64,000 nucleotides of DNA from QYOJ01 sp964449285 (GCA_964449285.1 CAYUZX010000002.1:54556-118555), one strand, 5' to 3'. Numbered from the stretch's first letter, positions 54,147-62,630 are shown. Notes: generated by a model from the letters alone, not told the origin. Numbers and translations: made by a program.

Positions 54147-55496
54147 CTATTTTTGATTCAGGTACGCTTGCACAGCATCGTTCCGCTGCTGGACATGCGT
54201 TTTCAGAGCCTCGATAGCCTGGCCAAAATCAGCATCAGAATGGAGAAATGTATAGGGGGAAGCTTCTGCATAAGCTGCATCCTGTAACAGGGAAGAATAG
54301 GTGTTGTAGCGTGTGATCATTTCGTTCGGGATAAAAACCTCCTGAATGAACTGTAGCATGTATTCCCTGTATTTCTGATTGTAGGTCGCGTCATCCAGCA
54401 GGTAGCGTATCAATGGCCAGTTGCTGCTCACTTCATCCAATGAGAGACTCAGGGCGCTACCCATCTTTCCCTCCTGCAATGCTTCGTTGTTGTCCCACGG
54501 GATCCAGGTCAACTGGTTCCCTACAGGATTGTTATACAGGTAATAGTTGTGCGTCATTCTTCCATAGGTATCCCAATTCTGTATAACCGTATTGGCTGCC
54601 AGCCACTTCAGGAAAATATCTGTTTGGAAAACCCCCTCGAGATCCGCTTTCCATTGGCTTGGATCTGCCACCCGGTTGGCATTGTTTATCACCGAATAGA
54701 GGGCTTGAACATCCGTGTAATCGCCTGCGGCTTCATTGTTCTTTTTCTCCATCTCGTCATCATTATAGCGGCCCTGGGCAAAGGAGGCCGCCGGGCCATC
54801 AGGTTTATAGAGATTACCCGTCTCACTTCCAAACTGACTCTCCAGCATGGTGTCGTCCACCTCTTCAACCAGGGAGTAAAGCCCGAAATATTGAGGTCCG
54901 GAGCCGAAATCCACATACAATGCACAGAAAGTGACAAGTGGTGACGCCACCCCAAACTGGCGGAAAAGGTCAGACCCAACCCGTTCCCTGATCATTGAAA
55001 GATCGTCGTAGTTGTTTTTCAGGTTGAGCTGCTTGAAGCCATAAAAGCGTTGGTTTTTTATAGCTGGATAGGTATCTTCAAATTGGTCAAAATCGAGTTT
55101 GAACGATAATTTCTTAATGCCTTGCTGGTAGGATGAGCTCAGGCTTGAATTCCCCTTGTACCTGATCCCAACCTGGTACCATTCGATTCCGTTAAAAAAG
55201 AGGGATGAAGGAACCCATACCGGATCAAAGCCTGATATCGATCCTGGAGGGCCACCCCCACCTGACAGGTTGGCTGCCAGGTCATCCTGCATGACAGACC
55301 AGTTCTCAGCGCTGATCACAATATCGATACGGATTATTTCATCCTGTTTAAAGACCATGTTATAATCAGGGCTTGTGGTGTTTCCATGCGTGTATTCACT
55401 CCAGTCGGGCGTCTCCAGATTCTCCATCGGCGCCTTTCGGCAAGCACTGGTGATGGATAGTAAAATCGTTAATGCAAATAGACTGATCAGTTTCAT
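54147..55496 (-). CDS. CotH kinase-family lipoprotein
   Basis: 449 residues with a lipoprotein signal and a lipobox at about 16-19 (TSAC). CotH-type kinase text: GIRYKGNSSLSSSYQQGIKK, LKNNYDDLSMIRERVGSDLF, FGLYSLVEEVDD, the metal-loop-like TWIPWDNNEALQ. CotH kinases phosphorylate serines on extracytoplasmic proteins. It is last of an operon with DUF2490, DUF4956 and VTC genes (12 bases after DUF2490), so the substrate or partner may be one of these. Confidence 0.87.
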   Translation of the reverse strand: MKLISLFALTILLSITSACRKAPMENLETPDWSEYTHGNTTSPDYNMVFKQDEIIRIDIVISAENWSVMQDDLAANLSGGGGPPGSISGFDPVWVPSSLFFNGIEWYQVGIRYKGNSSLSSSYQQGIKKLSFKLDFDQFEDTYPAIKNQRFYGFKQLNLKNNYDDLSMIRERVGSDLFRQFGVASPLVTFCALYVDFGSGPQYFGLYSLVEEVDDTMLESQFGSETGNLYKPDGPAASFAQGRYNDDEMEKKNNEAAGDYTDVQALYSVINNANRVADPSQWKADLEGVFQTDIFLKWLAANTVIQNWDTYGRMTHNYYLYNNPVGNQLTWIPWDNNEALQEGKMGSALSLSLDEVSSNWPLIRYLLDDATYNQKYREYMLQFIQEVFIPNEMITRYNTYSSLLQDAAYAEASPYTFLHSDADFGQAIEALKTHVQQRNDAVQAYLNQK

Positions 55497-55508
55497 AGTG
55501 TACCTCTC

Positions 55509-56246
55509 CTATAATTTAATTTTATAACTGATACTGATGATATGCTTGTTCCTGTACTCTTTCACGTAATAATCAAACTTGTATTCCAGTTCAATGGAGT
55601 TATTCTTGAAGATGGCATAGCGGGCCCCAATAGAGTAACGCATCTTGTACAAATAATTGTCGTTCAGCTGATGATAGGCTTCAATGCCCACCGATGGTGT
55701 GAGTTTGCATTTACGGATATCGTACTGGACTGATGCCTTGTATTTGAGAAACTGGCTATTGGGATCATCTTCAGCATAGTTGGTGTATTTTAACCGGAAG
55801 GCAGGATCAAACCGCTTGATTTTTTTTGAGAAGGTCACCTGGAATGCATAACGATTGAGAAATTCTGTTGTTTTGCCCACTCTGGGATTCACAATGAACT
55901 GGTAACTACCTCCAACCTCCAGGAATTTCCAGGGCTTGTAGGCCAGTTCACACGCCATCAGGAACCGGTCAATGGAAAACGTTTCGTCGATACGCAGTTC
56001 AGGAGTTAAGTTGAGACGTAATTTCTTGACCAGTTTGATGCTCGCTTCAAACGAATTCCGCATCTGGAAGTCGTTTTGGGTCACTTGCCCAACACCCTGA
56101 ACGGAGGAAAGAACAAGAAACAAGAAACAAGAAACAAGAAATAAGTAACGAGAAGCCTGATTCTTGAAGCCAGAACCGGAGCGAAGCTGAATATGGCGAA
56201 GCCAAACCAGACCCCTTCGACGGATATTATTTAGGCTCGTTTTCAT
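55509..56246 (-). CDS. DUF2490 outer-membrane protein, repeat-written signal peptide
   Basis: 245 residues. The N-terminus is long and basic before a hydrophobic core (about 33-48) that is encoded by four tandem copies of a 7-bp unit. The mature part is beta-rich, with alternating hydrophobic residues (LTPSVGIEAYHQLNDNY and the terminal NSIELEYKFDYYVKEYRN), typical of a small DUF2490 barrel of unknown function. The start overlaps the end of DUF4956 by 20 bases. No later Met would keep a signal peptide. A repeat-number change would shift the frame. Confidence 0.82.
   Translation of the reverse strand: MKTSLNNIRRRGLVWLRHIQLRSGSGFKNQASRYLFLVSCFLFLVLSSVQGVGQVTQNDFQMRNSFEASIKLVKKLRLNLTPELRIDETFSIDRFLMACELAYKPWKFLEVGGSYQFIVNPRVGKTTEFLNRYAFQVTFSKKIKRFDPAFRLKYTNYAEDDPNSQFLKYKASVQYDIRKCKLTPSVGIEAYHQLNDNYLYKMRYSIGARYAIFKNNSIELEYKFDYYVKEYRNKHIISISYKIKL
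56113..56140 (-). repeat. Four perfect 7-bp repeats within the signal peptide
   Basis: ACAAGAA four times in tandem on the plus strand, continuing less perfectly as ATAAGTA and ACGAGAA. On the coding strand it writes the hydrophobic signal core FLVSCFLFLVL. Since 7 is not a multiple of 3, gain or loss of one unit changes the reading frame. Confidence 0.9.
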
Positions 56247-56916
56247 GTTGTCCGTTTGGGTTAAAATAGATGGTCATTTCAGCTACATCCCGCAGAAAAT
56301 CGATCTTATGAATCTCAAACCGCTTGACGGTAATGCCGGTTCGTTCTTTCAGGTCAGCCAGGAGCGCCACCTCGCTCAACTTATGAATGTTCTCAATCTT
56401 CTCATACAGGATCAGGAGAGACTGTTCCCGGTTGAGCATCAGCCGTTTTTCCAGAAGCCATAGTCCGCCCAGGATGGCGGCATTGACGAACAGCAACTCT
56501 GCATAGCTCACCTTTTTGCTGGCAATGGCATTCATCACCGAGATGCCGATCACAATGAAGAGGTAGGTCATCTCCTTAATTGGGATGGTATCTGTCCTGT
56601 ACCTGATAATGCCGAATATGGCGAAAAGTCCCAGTGCAAACCCCAACTCAAGCTTCACGTTGTTGAGAAGAAAACAGAGCAGAAACACAACGCCACCGAT
56701 GGCAATGTAGCTGAAATAAAAATCCTTACGCTTGCTTCGTTTGGCGTACATATAGTGTACGATCAGAAAGACCATTAAAGCATTTACCAGAAAACGCAAT
56801 AAGAGCTCGGTGAAATCGCTGACGTTGATCAATTTGATTCCAAGGAATCTCATCTGTTCTTCCCATGCGACCATGTTGGTTAGTTCGGGGAGGGTGGTTT
56901 GAATTGCTTCGTTCAT
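56227..56916 (-). CDS. DUF4956 membrane protein
   Basis: 229 residues with about five N-terminal hydrophobic helices between residues 36 and 155 (VNALMVFLIVHYMY, IAIGGVVFLLCFLL, ALGLFAIFGIIRYRTD, LFIVIGISVMNAIAS, LFVNAAILGGLWLL) and a soluble C-terminal domain (RTGITVKRFEIHKIDFLRD). The FGIIRYRTD and IPIKEMTYLF phrases are family marks. DUF4956 genes are known beside VTC-domain polymerases, as here (4-base overlap). It may be a membrane partner or channel. Confidence 0.9.
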   Translation of the reverse strand: MNEAIQTTLPELTNMVAWEEQMRFLGIKLINVSDFTELLLRFLVNALMVFLIVHYMYAKRSKRKDFYFSYIAIGGVVFLLCFLLNNVKLELGFALGLFAIFGIIRYRTDTIPIKEMTYLFIVIGISVMNAIASKKVSYAELLFVNAAILGGLWLLEKRLMLNREQSLLILYEKIENIHKLSEVALLADLKERTGITVKRFEIHKIDFLRDVAEMTIYFNPNGQHENEPK

Positions 56917-57665
56917 GATGCGCGGTTTAAAATATGTTTATCAATTGTTCTCATCTTTGCCTTGAATGCATTGTGTTTGACGTTAGGATCCACTGCCATC
57001 TTTCCGACACAGTACTTACTGAAACCCGATTCGCGAATCCCATGGTCATGCAGTGCCTGAACAAGGGGGGAATTCCGGGTGCGGCCCGCCGACTTAACCT
57101 CCACCACAACAAGGTTGGAAAGTATCTTCTCACGCTGGTTCCAGCCAAATTTTATCCCGGTATCGATTGTGCACCGTTCGTTCATCTCAATGCTAACCAA
57201 GGTCGTCCGTGAAAAGGCATTGGTCAGTCCAGGGATCAGCTCCTCCGCCATGAATGAGGTATTTGCCTGAATAAACTCACCTTCTGTGATGGTAAATATC
57301 TCTTCACCAAGGGTCGTCGGCATGCGTCGCTTGATCGTCCTTCCTTTGTTGGTTTTAAATTTGATCTCGAGGAAACTGAGATCCGTTTCTAAATAGGTAC
57401 GACGGCGAATCTTGATCCTGCTCAGCTTTCCATTGTGATGCAGCCTGTAAAGGATATTATCAGGTGTGTCAAAGTAGGTGGTAGCATAGGATAACCGGCT
57501 ACTCTCCCCTATTTTCAGCGCTTTGTAAAAGGGCATTACCGAAAGGAGAATAGCTTGAAGTTCAGCTGCATGGAACCAGAATTTGCGGTCAACACGGTTC
57601 ATCAGCTTCACATTCGACATAGCATCAAGGCGGATGGGCTCAAAATTCATCATCTCTGTTTCCAT
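56913..57665 (-). CDS. VTC-domain polyphosphate polymerase-like protein
   Basis: 250 residues, a VTC (triphosphate tunnel) domain: MNRVDRKFWFHAAELQAIL at the start, YATTYFDTPDNILYRLHHNGKL, the basic/acidic tunnel residues in RIKIRRRTYL and FLEIKFKTNKGRTIKRRM, and LVVVEVKSAGR. In yeast Vtc4 this domain polymerises ATP phosphate into polyphosphate; bacterial forms are assumed similar. A TATGTTTG box at 57670-57677 is so near the ATG at 57665 that the true start may be M5 or M6 (57653/57650). Confidence 0.88.
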   Translation of the reverse strand: METEMMNFEPIRLDAMSNVKLMNRVDRKFWFHAAELQAILLSVMPFYKALKIGESSRLSYATTYFDTPDNILYRLHHNGKLSRIKIRRRTYLETDLSFLEIKFKTNKGRTIKRRMPTTLGEEIFTITEGEFIQANTSFMAEELIPGLTNAFSRTTLVSIEMNERCTIDTGIKFGWNQREKILSNLVVVEVKSAGRTRNSPLVQALHDHGIRESGFSKYCVGKMAVDPNVKHNAFKAKMRTIDKHILNRAS

Positions 57666-57669
57666 GCTA

Positions 57670-57677
57670 CAAACATA
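57670..57677 (-). promoter_or_regulatory. -7 box TATGTTTG for the VTC operon
   Basis: TAnnTTTG match on the minus strand, 4 bases before the annotated ATG. CAAA (TTTG on minus) at 57702-57705 could be the -33 element, spacing 24 bases. Confidence 0.45.
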
Positions 57678-57895
57678 ATCCCTGGTGTGAGTTTAGTAAA
57701 ACAAAATCAACCAATCCCCCGATTTTATCATCGAATCCGGTTGTTCTCCCCTTATTATCCTTAATACACCTTCTTGAGTTTTAACCCTGAGATTCCGAGG
57801 GGTGGTTACATCCCGAGAAGCCCGACAATGGAGAGATATATCGGCTCTATCGCTGTTTTCATCGAAATATTTTCTCCTCCTCCCTGCAAAAGAGT

Positions 57896-57903
57896 TAGTT
57901 TTG
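57896..57903 (+). promoter_or_regulatory. -7 box TAGTTTTG for the PQQ-propeller gene
   Basis: TAnnTTTG match, 20 bases before the ATG at 57924. The rest of 57678-57895 holds no supported gene; an 84-codon minus-strand frame across it is not family-like. Confidence 0.5.
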
Positions 57904-57923
57904 AAAGCTAAAAAACAAACCCA

Positions 57924-59201
57924 ATGAAACACCCACCAACTCATCATCCTCCGTCTTGGGTCTCACCTCTTACGTCTCACGTCTCACCTCTTACGCATCT
58001 CATCCTTCTTCCCTTATTCCTGGTCCTGCTTACCACCTCCCTCTCAGCCCAGGAAGTACTTCAGTGGCGCGGGGCCGACCGACGTGGGTTTTATCATGAA
58101 ACCGAACTGCTACAAAGCTGGCCCATAGGTGGCCCTGAATTGATCTGGGAATTCCCTGAAGCCGGAAGTGGCTATAGTTCACCGCTGATTACCAACCACA
58201 GAATCTACATCACCGGTGAAATCGATACCATTACTTACCTTTTTGCGTTGGACAAGTCGGGAAAATTAATCTATAAAGCCCCTGTCGGAAAAGAGTGGAC
58301 CATCAACTACCCCGGATCACGCGCTACTCCTACCCTCGTCGACGATCTTATTTATGTGACCACAGGAATGGGAACGGTTGCCTGCCTGGAAGCAGCAGAT
58401 GGCAACGTGCGCTGGTCGCTGAATATGCAGCAGGATCTGCATGCTCCGGGGATTACGTTCGGTTATGCAGAAGCGCTTCTGGTGGATGGAAATACTGTCT
58501 TTTGCGCCCCGGGGAATCCTGATACCAATGTCGTTGCCCTGGATCGTTTTACCGGAAAAATCCAATGGATCTGTAAGGGACTGGGTGAACATACAGCCTA
58601 CTGCTCTCCCCTGCTGATCCGATTGCCCGAGAGAGATATCATGGTCACATTTACCGCACATGCCCTGCTGGGCATCGACACAAAAGAGGGAACGCTTCTC
58701 TGGTCACACACTCAGGACAGCGAAGGCGATGTACATATAAATACCCCATGGTATGAGGATGGTTTTATCTATTACATCACAGGTGACGGGAACGGTTCAG
58801 TGAAATTAAAACTCTCGGATGACGGGACTGCCATCACAGAAGTATGGAGAAATAAAGCTTGCGACAACACCATGGGCGGCTTCATCAAACTCGGAAATTA
58901 CATTTACACAGCCAGCTATGAGAAACGTAAATGGTATGTGCAGGATGCAACTACCGGCGCCAACGTCGACTCAGTGAAATTCGACAAAGGGGGTACGATC
59001 TTCGCTGATAACATGCTGTATCTATACAATGAGCGGGGACAACTCGGACTGTTCAAACCAAATGGTCCCACCATGGAAATGGTAAGCTCCTTCAAGATCA
59101 CCCGGGGAACCAAAGCACACTATGCCCATCCGGTGATCTGCGATGGAATCATGTATGTGCGACACGGGAATTCGCTGATGGCGTACAATGTAAAGAAGTG
59201 A
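57924..59201 (+). CDS. Secreted PQQ-like beta-propeller (BamB-type) protein
   Basis: 425 residues. The N-terminal residues 1-22 are repeat-derived, then a signal peptide core (LILLPLFLVLLTTSLSAQ) and blades of a PQQ-type propeller: QWRGADRRGFYHE at the start, GTVACLEAADGNVRWSLNMQ, NVVALDRFTGKIQWICKG and LLGIDTKEGTLLWS. It resembles BamB-like or outer-membrane scaffold proteins; no PQQ cofactor is implied. It is followed by a LolA-like gene, which may be a partner. Confidence 0.87.
   Translation: MKHPPTHHPPSWVSPLTSHVSPLTHLILLPLFLVLLTTSLSAQEVLQWRGADRRGFYHETELLQSWPIGGPELIWEFPEAGSGYSSPLITNHRIYITGEIDTITYLFALDKSGKLIYKAPVGKEWTINYPGSRATPTLVDDLIYVTTGMGTVACLEAADGNVRWSLNMQQDLHAPGITFGYAEALLVDGNTVFCAPGNPDTNVVALDRFTGKIQWICKGLGEHTAYCSPLLIRLPERDIMVTFTAHALLGIDTKEGTLLWSHTQDSEGDVHINTPWYEDGFIYYITGDGNGSVKLKLSDDGTAITEVWRNKACDNTMGGFIKLGNYIYTASYEKRKWYVQDATTGANVDSVKFDKGGTIFADNMLYLYNERGQLGLFKPNGPTMEMVSSFKITRGTKAHYAHPVICDGIMYVRHGNSLMAYNVKK
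57960..57994 (+). repeat. 7-bp repeats inside the PQQ gene leader
   Basis: GTCTCAC, CTCTTAC, GTCTCAC, GTCTCAC, CTCTTAC. A 14-bp direct repeat occurs at 57960-57973 and 57981-57994. The same GTCTCAC word is used in the array at 17920-17989. It writes residues around SPLTSHVSPLT ahead of the signal core. Confidence 0.8.
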
Positions 59202-59214
59202 TGGGGTGATGAAT

Positions 59215-59242
59215 GTAGGGTCGGGGCATGGCACGACCGTAC
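59215..59242. repeat. REP-like imperfect palindrome after PQQ gene
   Basis: GTAGGGTCG (59215-59223) and CGACCGTAC (59234-59242) pair with one mismatch around a 10-base loop. It begins 13 bases after the stop codon. Confidence 0.45.
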
Positions 59243-59269
59243 TGATGAGGTGATGAGTAAAAAATAGAA

Positions 59270-59311
59270 GCGAACTGCGAATAGCAAATAGCGAAAAGCC
59301 AAAAGCGAAAA
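59270..59311. repeat. 7-bp tandem array before the LolA-like gene
   Basis: GCGAACT, GCGAATA, GCAAATA, GCGAAAA, GCCAAAA, GCGAAAA. It ends 3 bases before the ATG at 59315, so it fills the ribosome-binding region. Confidence 0.75.
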
Positions 59312-59314
59312 AAT

Positions 59315-60031
59315 ATGAAAACAGGATTTAGTGTTATCGGGATTTTATTACTCCTTATTTCGGCTTCCCAGTCCCAGGATTTGACACTGGATGAGATCAT
59401 GTCCAGGCATTACCAGGCGGCAGAGATGGAAAAACTGCAACAGGTGAATACCATCATCATGACTGGGCTGCGTGTGCAACAAGACCTGATGCCATTGAAG
59501 ATCGTCCGCAAACGACCCAACCTATACCTGATGGAGTTCGACGTTGCAGATCTCACGGCCTACCAGGTCTACGATGGAGAAGTTGCCTGGTCAACAGCTC
59601 CCTGGACTGGGAATGCAGCTCCCAGTCCCATGTCTGAATCGAGTACACGTGGCATGATGTATCAATCTGACTTCGACGGCATGCTTTATCGATGGAAAGA
59701 CAAAGGCCATCACCTGGAACTCGAAGGAATCGACACGGTTGAAACAGAACCGGCATACAAAATTAAACTGATCCGTGCCGATAGTGTCATTCAGTACTAT
59801 TTCATCGGCACAGGTGATTTCCTCCTCAAAAAACAAGCCACTTTCCGGACATTTCGGGGAGAAGAAATTACAATCGAAAACTATTTCAGGGATTATCGGC
59901 TTGTTGAGGGTATCCCGTTCCCATTTCTCATCGAAACCAGGTATCCGGGACGTTCTGTTAGTATGGAATTTGATGCCATCGACCTGAATGAGCCGGTGGA
60001 GAATAACCTGTTCAGGATGCCAGCAGAGTGA
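59315..60031 (+). CDS. LolA-like outer-membrane lipoprotein-sorting-type protein
   Basis: 238 residues with a signal peptide (about 1-20, VIGILLLLISASQSQ). The mature beta-sheet region with KIVRKRPNLYLMEF and a long C-terminal LIETRYPGRSVSMEFDAIDLNE is typical of LolA/LolB-like carrier folds in Bacteroidota, which are annotated as outer-membrane lipoprotein-sorting proteins but bind unknown lipids. It follows the PQQ gene, with a REP-like element and a repeat array between them. Confidence 0.8.
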   Translation: MKTGFSVIGILLLLISASQSQDLTLDEIMSRHYQAAEMEKLQQVNTIIMTGLRVQQDLMPLKIVRKRPNLYLMEFDVADLTAYQVYDGEVAWSTAPWTGNAAPSPMSESSTRGMMYQSDFDGMLYRWKDKGHHLELEGIDTVETEPAYKIKLIRADSVIQYYFIGTGDFLLKKQATFRTFRGEEITIENYFRDYRLVEGIPFPFLIETRYPGRSVSMEFDAIDLNEPVENNLFRMPAE

Positions 60032-60044
60032 GATTCCGTTTTTT

Positions 60045-60074
60045 ATTGATAAATAAAAAAATGCAATACCTTTG
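60045..60074 (+). promoter_or_regulatory. Promoter for hybrid sensor kinase
   Basis: TACCTTTG at 60067-60074 matches the -7 consensus, and ATTG at 60045-60048, 18 bases upstream, may be the -33 element. The kinase ATG lies 51 bases further on. Confidence 0.55.
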
Positions 60075-60125
60075 AGCCCAATGTTGTTAATCCCATTTGT
60101 ATGGGCGACAACATAACAGGCAACT

Positions 60126-62555
60126 ATGGATAACACAATCGGTGAGCCAACCATGGCCACCATGATCAACAACCTTCCCGGATTTATCTATCGCTGTGCC
60201 AACGATCCAAACTGGACCATGATATACATCAGTGAAGGTTGTCAGCAAATTACCGGGTACACCCCTGAAGATTTCATTGACAATAAAACCCTTGCATTCA
60301 ACGATATCATTCACCCTGATTACCAACAGCATCTCTGGGATACATGGCAGAAACTTCTGGCGAAAAAAGGAGTTCTTGAAGAGGAATATTCCATTATCAC
60401 GGCTTCTGGTGAAATCAGGTGGGTATGGGAGCGGGGCCGGGGAATCTTCTCGGAAGATGAAGAGCTGCTGTTTCTTGAAGGTTTTATTACTGATATCACT
60501 GACCGCAAACGGATAGAGGAGGCTCTCAAAGAGAGTGAAGAGAAATTCAGAACCTTTTTCGAAGAGTCCCCGATGGGGATTGAAATTTACGATGCAGCAG
60601 GAGTTCAAACGGCAGCTAACAGAGCCTCCTTCAACATGTTTGGCATCCAGGATGACAGCTCTTCAAGCTTCAACCTCTTCGACGGAACCTCCCTGAATGA
60701 TGAACTGAAACAGAGATTGCACAATGGCAACCCTGTTCTTTATGAGGCATCGTTTGATTTTAACCGGGTCAGGGAACTCAATCAGTATCACACGACCAGG
60801 AGCGGCATAGCAGCCATGGAGTACCTTATTACCCCCCTTAAATCAGAAGACTCATCCACCATACAAGGATATATCCTACAGGTTCAGGATATCACAGAAC
60901 GGAAACATTCCGAGCAGCTTCAAAAGGTACTCTACAATATCTCCAATGCCGTAGCTACAACACAGGATCTGGAAGAGCTCATCGGGAAGATCCAGGTTGA
61001 GTTGGGAACGCTTGTCGATACCACAAATTTTTATGTGGCATTGTATGACGAACGAACCGGGATGCTCTCCACTCCTTTTTACAAAGACGAATTGGATGAA
61101 ATGTCTGCCTGGCCCGCCGATAAATCAGCGACCGGGTATGTAATTAAAACCCGGAAATCCTTACTGGCAAGGGAAGAAGATTGGGAGCCTTTTTACAAAT
61201 CGGGGGAAATAGAAGAGGTAGGAGTCCCTTCCAGTGCCTGGCTTGGTGTTCCTCTTTTCATGGATGGTAATGCAACCGGCGCCCTGGTGGTCCAGAGTTA
61301 TGATAATCCGGATGCTTACACGCAAAAAGATGTGGAGATGTTGGAATTTGTCTCTCACCAGATCAGTCTCTCCATCCAGCGAAAAAAAGCAGAACAGGAT
61401 TTACTGGAAGCTATGGAGAAAGCGCAGGAGTCAGATACACTGAAATCAGCCTTCCTGGCTAACATGTCGCATGAAATCAGAACTCCCATGAATGCCATCC
61501 TCGGGTTTACAGAGCTTCTTGGTCAGGCCGACAGTACGCCTGAAGAGCATGAGCGCTTCACTGGAATTATCCGGAATGCAGGGAAAAAACTAATGCGGCT
61601 TATCGACGACATCATCGATATCTCTAAACTGGAAGTCCGACAAATCACAATTTCTCCTTCCGCATGCGATGTGGTAAAGCTTTTAATCACGACCGTCGAA
61701 TCGTACAATGCCATGGATCTGCTTAAGAAAAAACCCGGAGTGTCGTTACGGCTAAAGATGCCACCAGCATTCTCGATCCCGGAAGTGCAAACAGACCCGT
61801 TAAGGTTACAACAGGTATTGGACAATCTTGTGACAAATGCGATTAAATTCACGGATATGGGTTTCATTGAAATTGGTGTCAGAACTATATCATTTAACAA
61901 AATCGCCTACCTGGAATTTCATGTGACAGATACCGGTAAGGGGATTCCTCCTGAAAAACTAGGCATCATCTTTGAACGGTTCAGGCAGGTAGAGGTTGAC
62001 AAATACAGGCAAGGGGCTGGATTGGGCCTTAGCATCTCCAAAGCCCTGGTTGAGCTTATGGGAGGAGAGATGCGGGTCGTTTCTGAGGAAGGGAAAGGAA
62101 CCACATTTTATTTTACCATTCCATTCCGCCCCGTTCTTTCAGGTGAAAAATCCACGATGCAACCAGCCCCGGTGAAATTCCTGGATCTTAGCCGAAATGT
62201 TATCTACATAGCTGAGGATGAAGATGATGGATTTGATTACATAGCATTGTTACTCAAAGATACAGGTGCAATTCTTTACCGGGCCGACAATGGAGACCTC
62301 CTTATGAAGATGATTCATGAACGTATTCCAGATCTCCTTCTTCTCGACATCAATATGCCGGGAAAAACGGGCTATGATTGCTTACAGGAGATCCGGGATT
62401 CCGGTTACCCGATAAAAATCATCGCACAAACAGCCTATGCTATGGTTGAAGAGAAAAGACGATGCATTGAGGCTGGCTGCCATGGATACCTGGCCAAACC
62501 CTTCTCAAAAAAGGGACTGATTGAGAGCATTGTCAATGTGCTCAAAACAAATTGA
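60126..62555 (+). CDS. Hybrid histidine kinase (PAS-PAS-GAF-HisKA-HATPase-REC)
   Basis: 809 residues, no transmembrane segment, so cytoplasmic. PAS1 about 15-125 (YISEGCQQITGYTPEDFI), PAS2 about 135-260, GAF about 275-420, HisKA about 440-505 with the phosphorylated histidine near 449 in NMSHEIRTPMNAILG, HATPase_c about 545-675 (LVTNAIKFTDMG, VTDTGKGIP, GAGLGLSI), and a C-terminal receiver about 690-805 with the acceptor aspartate near 740 in LLLLDINMPGKTGY. It likely senses an intracellular cue; its output partner is not in the window. Confidence 0.94.
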   Translation: MDNTIGEPTMATMINNLPGFIYRCANDPNWTMIYISEGCQQITGYTPEDFIDNKTLAFNDIIHPDYQQHLWDTWQKLLAKKGVLEEEYSIITASGEIRWVWERGRGIFSEDEELLFLEGFITDITDRKRIEEALKESEEKFRTFFEESPMGIEIYDAAGVQTAANRASFNMFGIQDDSSSSFNLFDGTSLNDELKQRLHNGNPVLYEASFDFNRVRELNQYHTTRSGIAAMEYLITPLKSEDSSTIQGYILQVQDITERKHSEQLQKVLYNISNAVATTQDLEELIGKIQVELGTLVDTTNFYVALYDERTGMLSTPFYKDELDEMSAWPADKSATGYVIKTRKSLLAREEDWEPFYKSGEIEEVGVPSSAWLGVPLFMDGNATGALVVQSYDNPDAYTQKDVEMLEFVSHQISLSIQRKKAEQDLLEAMEKAQESDTLKSAFLANMSHEIRTPMNAILGFTELLGQADSTPEEHERFTGIIRNAGKKLMRLIDDIIDISKLEVRQITISPSACDVVKLLITTVESYNAMDLLKKKPGVSLRLKMPPAFSIPEVQTDPLRLQQVLDNLVTNAIKFTDMGFIEIGVRTISFNKIAYLEFHVTDTGKGIPPEKLGIIFERFRQVEVDKYRQGAGLGLSISKALVELMGGEMRVVSEEGKGTTFYFTIPFRPVLSGEKSTMQPAPVKFLDLSRNVIYIAEDEDDGFDYIALLLKDTGAILYRADNGDLLMKMIHERIPDLLLLDINMPGKTGYDCLQEIRDSGYPIKIIAQTAYAMVEEKRRCIEAGCHGYLAKPFSKKGLIESIVNVLKTN

Positions 62556-62602
62556 AATCAAAGATACCTTTTCCTGCCAAAATATTTCATCGGTTTTATC
62601 AG

Positions 62603-62610
62603 TAACTTTG
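62603..62610 (+). promoter_or_regulatory. -7 box TAACTTTG for DUF5698 gene
   Basis: Exact TAnnTTTG, 20 bases before the ATG at 62631. Confidence 0.5.
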
Positions 62611-62630
62611 CCGCCCCAAATCTTTGTACC

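Noticed and set aside
57693..57947. 84-codon minus-strand frame between VTC and PQQ genes
   Set aside because: It has no recognisable family, overlaps the PQQ start, and lies where promoters of both neighbours are.
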